Positions 5,405 through 7,291 of a DNA stretch of 7,291 nt are shown one piece after another. The DNA is taken from the NCBI GenBank assembly GCA_002383325.1, contig DFYJ01000110.1, forward strand, positions 1 through 7,291, written 5' to 3'. A program made the position numbers and the translations under genes. Numbering within the stretch: the first letter of the stretch is position 1; every line of letters begins with the position of its first letter. The notes beneath the pieces are model-generated. The model ran no database searches, was not told the DNA's origin, and saw nothing but the letters and a program-made list of their open reading frames with translations. This stretch comes from Candidatus Aminicenantes bacterium UBA4085. GTDB lineage: Bacteria > Acidobacteriota > Aminicenantia > Aminicenantales > UBA4085.

Positions 5405-6454
5405 CTAGAACAGCTTCTTCTGGCTCGAGCCGGACTTGCCCGCGGGCTCTTTCCCGCCCGGCGCGGCAAAGCCGAGGTGGCGCCAGGCCCGGTCGGTCAG
5501 CTTGCGGCCGCGCTGGGTCCGCTCCAGGAAGCCGATCCGCATCAGGAACGGCTCGTAGATGGACTCGATGGTGTCCTTGTCCTCGTCGATGGCCGCGGCG
5601 ATGGTCGAGATGCCGACCGGGCCGCCGCCGAAATTCTCGATGATGGTGATCAGGATCTTGCGGTCCACGTCGTCCAGGCCGACCGCATCGACCTCCATCA
5701 TGTCCAGGGCGTAGCGGGCTTCGGACCCGGTGATGGCGGAGCCGCCCCGGACGTCGACGTAGTCGCGCACCCGCCGCAGAAGCCGGTTGGCCACCCGCGG
5801 CGTTCCGCGCGAGCGCTGGGCGATGGCCTCGGCGCCTTCCTCCTCCAGCCGGATCTTCATCAGCCCGGCCGAGCGCAGCAGCACCTGCCTGATGTCCTCG
5901 TCCCGGTAATAGTCCAGGCGGTGGATGATGCCGAAGCGGGAGCGGAGCGGCGCCGTGATGCGGCCGGCCCGGGTCGTGGCCCCGATCAGGGTGAACTTCT
6001 TCAGGGTCAGCTTGTGGCTGCGGGCGGCCGGTCCCTGGCCGATGACGATGTCCAGACTGAAGTCCTCCATGGCCGAGTACATGATTTCCTCGACCGCGGG
6101 CTGGAGCCGGTGGATCTCGTCGATGAACAGGATCTCCTTGGCCTGCAGGTTGGACAGGATGGCCGAGAGGTCGCCGGCCCGTTCAATGACCGGGCCCGAG
6201 GTGGGCTTGATGCCGACTCCCAGCTCCTTGGCCAGCAGGTAGGCCAGGCTCGTCTTGCCCAATCCCGGCGGGCCGTAGAGCAGGACGTGGTCGAGGTGCT
6301 CGCCGCGCTTGCGGGCCGCGGCGATGAAGATCTTCAGGTTGGCCTTGATGGTGTCCTGGCCGATGAACTCGTCGAAGCTCCGCGGCCGCAGGCTGTCCTC
6401 GAAGAGAACATCCTCCTTGGTCCGGACCGGGTTGAGGACGACGGGGGCGGTCAT
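5405..6454 (-). CDS. ruvB: Holliday junction branch migration ATPase RuvB
   Basis: RuvB is the AAA+ motor that, loaded by RuvA, drives branch migration of Holliday junctions during recombinational repair in the cytosol. The product is 349 residues, standard length. Features in order: N-terminal LRPRSFDEFIGQ (22-33), Walker A GPPGLGKTS (61-69), Walker B LFIDEIH (109-115), RuvB beta-hairpin region near DIVIGQGPAARS (135-146), sensor 1 GATTRAG (158-164), arginine-finger region LRSRFG (170-175), sensor 2 GTPRVANRLLRRVRD (217-231) and the C-terminal winged helix with GFLERTQRGRKLT (308-320). All expected catalytic residues are present. The end is a flexible KEPAGKSGSSQKKLF tail. The ATG at 6454 lies 4 nt after the ruvA stop, with only weak Shine-Dalgarno sequence, so translation is probably coupled to ruvA. 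The stop codon lies 6 nt from that of the convergent methyltransferase gene. Confidence 0.98.
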   Translation of the reverse strand: MTAPVVLNPVRTKEDVLFEDSLRPRSFDEFIGQDTIKANLKIFIAAARKRGEHLDHVLLYGPPGLGKTSLAYLLAKELGVGIKPTSGPVIERAGDLSAILSNLQAKEILFIDEIHRLQPAVEEIMYSAMEDFSLDIVIGQGPAARSHKLTLKKFTLIGATTRAGRITAPLRSRFGIIHRLDYYRDEDIRQVLLRSAGLMKIRLEEEGAEAIAQRSRGTPRVANRLLRRVRDYVDVRGGSAITGSEARYALDMMEVDAVGLDDVDRKILITIIENFGGGPVGISTIAAAIDEDKDTIESIYEPFLMRIGFLERTQRGRKLTDRAWRHLGFAAPGGKEPAGKSGSSQKKLF

Positions 6455-6458
6455 GGGG

Positions 6459-7049
6459 TCACAGCTTGGCCAGCTTCTTCAGGCACTCGCGCAGCAGCTT
6501 CTCGAAGCCGGCCTCCTCGCCGCGGTGCGACCGCACGGTTTCCTCGACGGCCCGCTCGATCTCCTTGCGCCGGAAGCCGAGGTTGACCAGGGCGGAGATC
6601 AGATCCTCCGTCTCCTGCGCGGCCCGGCCCCGCAGCAGGCTCTCTTTCTTCTCCATCTTGTCGGCCAGCTCCATGGCGATGCGCAGGGCCGTCTTCTTGC
6701 CGATGCCGGGGACTTGGGAGAGACGGGCGACGTCCGAGGTCCGGACGGCTTCGATCAGCTCGTTCGCCTCCATCCCCGAGAGGGCGGCCAGGGCCAGCTT
6801 GGGCCCGATGCCGGAGACGCCGATGAGCTTCAGGAAGAGATCCTTTTCCTCCCGCGTGGCGAAACCGTAGAGCGCCAGCGCCGAATCGGTCAGGTGGGTG
6901 TGGATGAAGAGCTCCGCGGGCTGGCCCTCCTCGCCCAGCTTGAAGAAGGTGGACAGCGGGATCCCGGCCGCATAGCCCACGCCATGGCAGTCGATCACCG
7001 CCTGGTGCGGTTCTTTGCGGAGGAGGGTTCCCTGGAGGTAAGCGATCAT
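6459..7049 (-). CDS. ruvA: Holliday junction-binding protein RuvA
   Basis: RuvA binds four-way DNA junctions as a tetramer and recruits RuvB rings for branch migration. The product is 196 residues, close to the 203 of E. coli. It has an N-terminal OB-fold (1-63, starting MIAYLQGTLL and ending LYGF), two helix-hairpin-helix motifs at GVSGIGPKLALAAL (77-90) and VPGIGKKTALRIAMELADKM (113-132), a charged linker, and a RuvB-contacting domain III (about 146-196). The start at 7049 is set by the canonical MIAYLQG N-terminus; longer in-frame extensions have no family similarity. No Shine-Dalgarno sequence precedes it (upstream bases CCCCCGGT), and a TACAAT box only 9 nt away suggests a near-leaderless transcript. 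At the acidic-pin position (E55-D56 in E. coli) this protein has D55-S56. It is the first gene of a ruvA-ruvB unit and diverges from the gene at 7201. No LexA-type box of the E. coli or Bacillus form was seen upstream. Confidence 0.97.
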   Translation of the reverse strand: MIAYLQGTLLRKEPHQAVIDCHGVGYAAGIPLSTFFKLGEEGQPAELFIHTHLTDSALALYGFATREEKDLFLKLIGVSGIGPKLALAALSGMEANELIEAVRTSDVARLSQVPGIGKKTALRIAMELADKMEKKESLLRGRAAQETEDLISALVNLGFRRKEIERAVEETVRSHRGEEAGFEKLLRECLKKLAKL

Positions 7050-7058
7050 ACCGGGGGC

Positions 7059-7088
7059 ATTGTAGACCAAAGGCCGCCGGTAAAGCAA
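7059..7088 (-). promoter_or_regulatory. Candidate ruvA promoter
   Basis: Read on the - strand, TTGCTT (7083-7088) and TACAAT (7059-7064) are separated by 18 bp. The -10 differs from consensus at one base; the -35 keeps TTG only. The expected start site falls near 7051-7053, 2-4 nt before the ruvA ATG. Confidence 0.45.
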
Positions 7089-7105
7089 AGCTCCGCCGCT
7101 CCGGC

Positions 7106-7127
7106 GGGGGGAGGGGAGAGGGCGGGG
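7106..7127 (+). other. Four-run G tract with G-quadruplex potential between divergent promoters
   Basis: The + strand has four G runs: six G (7106-7111), four G (7113-7116), three G (7120-7122) and four G (7124-7127). Loops are one (A), three (AGA) and one (C) nt. This meets the usual G3+N1-7 pattern with short loops, which favours stable quadruplexes. It lies immediately upstream of the rightward -35 and 18 bp beyond the leftward -35. It is a sequence-pattern call only. Confidence 0.5.
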
Positions 7128-7130
7128 AGA

Positions 7131-7161
7131 TTGACCCGGAAGCGGAAATCGCATACATAAT
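7131..7161 (+). promoter_or_regulatory. Candidate promoter of the right-edge secreted-protein gene
   Basis: TTGACC (7131-7136, five of six consensus bases) is followed after 19 bp by CATAAT (7156-7161, five of six). An alternative -10, TACATA (7154-7159), gives 17-bp spacing but matches less well. The expected start near 7168 gives a leader of about 33 nt carrying GAGGAGG (7186-7192). Confidence 0.5.
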
Positions 7162-7200
7162 CCTCGTCCGGCCCCCGCGGGCCGTGAGGAGGCCGTGTCG

Positions 7201-7291
7201 ATGACAAGAGGGCCGATCGCCCGCGCCGCCCTGGCCGCCGCCGCGCTGGCGGCCGGGTTGGGCTCCGCCTCCATTCCGGCGGCCGGATCGC
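7201..7291 (+). CDS. N-terminus of an unidentified secreted protein, 3' partial
   Basis: Thirty codons are visible before the window ends. The sequence begins MTRGPIARAALAAAALAAG and continues as a hydrophobic alanine-rich stretch to SIPAAGS, a typical signal peptide with a positively charged n-region and a possible cleavage around the final small residues. The ATG at 7201 is preferred because GAGGAGG (7186-7192) ends 8 nt upstream; the in-frame GTG at 7195 would be only 2 nt away. The gene diverges from ruvA. Nothing of the mature protein is visible, so function cannot be assigned. Confidence 0.65.
   Translation, partial: MTRGPIARAALAAAALAAGLGSASIPAAGS

Noticed and set aside
5477..6586. A 369-codon + strand open frame opposite ruvB and the end of ruvA
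   Set aside because: It is antisense to two firmly identified genes, has shadow-like D/G/R/V-rich composition and no recognisable family.
7050..7200. A LexA (SOS) operator upstream of ruvA
   Set aside because: No CTGT-N8-ACAG or GAAC-N4-GTTC type palindrome was seen; a lineage-specific LexA site cannot be excluded.
7050..7274. A 75-residue N-terminal extension of RuvA
   Set aside because: RuvA proteins start at MI-x-x-L-x-G; the extension covers the divergent promoter region and the start of another gene.

Overview
This is a GC-rich bacterial chromosomal segment with short intergenic gaps and strong purine-rich ribosome binding sites. It suggests a diderm bacterium that exports many proteins: two genes encode clear signal peptides, one a probable lipoprotein signal, and the gene at the left edge appears to keep the end of a Tat-type signal. 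The mixture (a Tat-exported GH109-type Gfo/Idh/MocA enzyme, a periplasmic TPR protein, ruvA-ruvB-queA) would fit an Acidobacteriota or Aminicenantes-like lineage. That placement is an impression; no rRNA or marker comparison could be made.

Left part (1-2853, + strand): the 3' portion of a GH109-type NAD-dependent glycosidase, followed by a secreted protein with ten uninterrupted 34-residue TPR units and an NlpI-like C-terminal region. Convergent to these, at 2880-3260 on the - strand, is a small protein with a GRAM/PH-like fold signature. Between it and queA lies the most conspicuous non-coding structure: an 86-bp palindrome (3289-3374) with perfect 29-bp arms and a smaller nested palindrome in its centre. 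Its outer end abuts the queA stop codon.

Centre and right (3375-7049): queA, ruvB and ruvA lie on the - strand in transcription order ruvA, ruvB, queA. A + strand gene for an exported, probably lipid-anchored class I SAM methyltransferase sits between ruvB and queA. RuvA and RuvB form the Holliday-junction branch-migration complex. QueA carries out a late step of queuosine synthesis on tRNA. The methyltransferase diverges from queA across a region with a near-symmetric TATAATA element and converges on ruvB with only 6 nt between stop codons.

Right edge: a 151-bp divergent region separates ruvA from the start of an unidentified secreted protein. It holds a candidate promoter in each direction with a four-run G tract between them. 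The ruvA promoter placement implies an almost leaderless mRNA.

I see no CRISPR array, tRNA, rRNA or complete transposase gene, and nothing that clearly amounts to a new multi-gene system. The observations most worth checking are the 86-bp palindrome, the exported SAM-methyltransferase, the NlpI-like TPR protein, and the ruvA upstream region.
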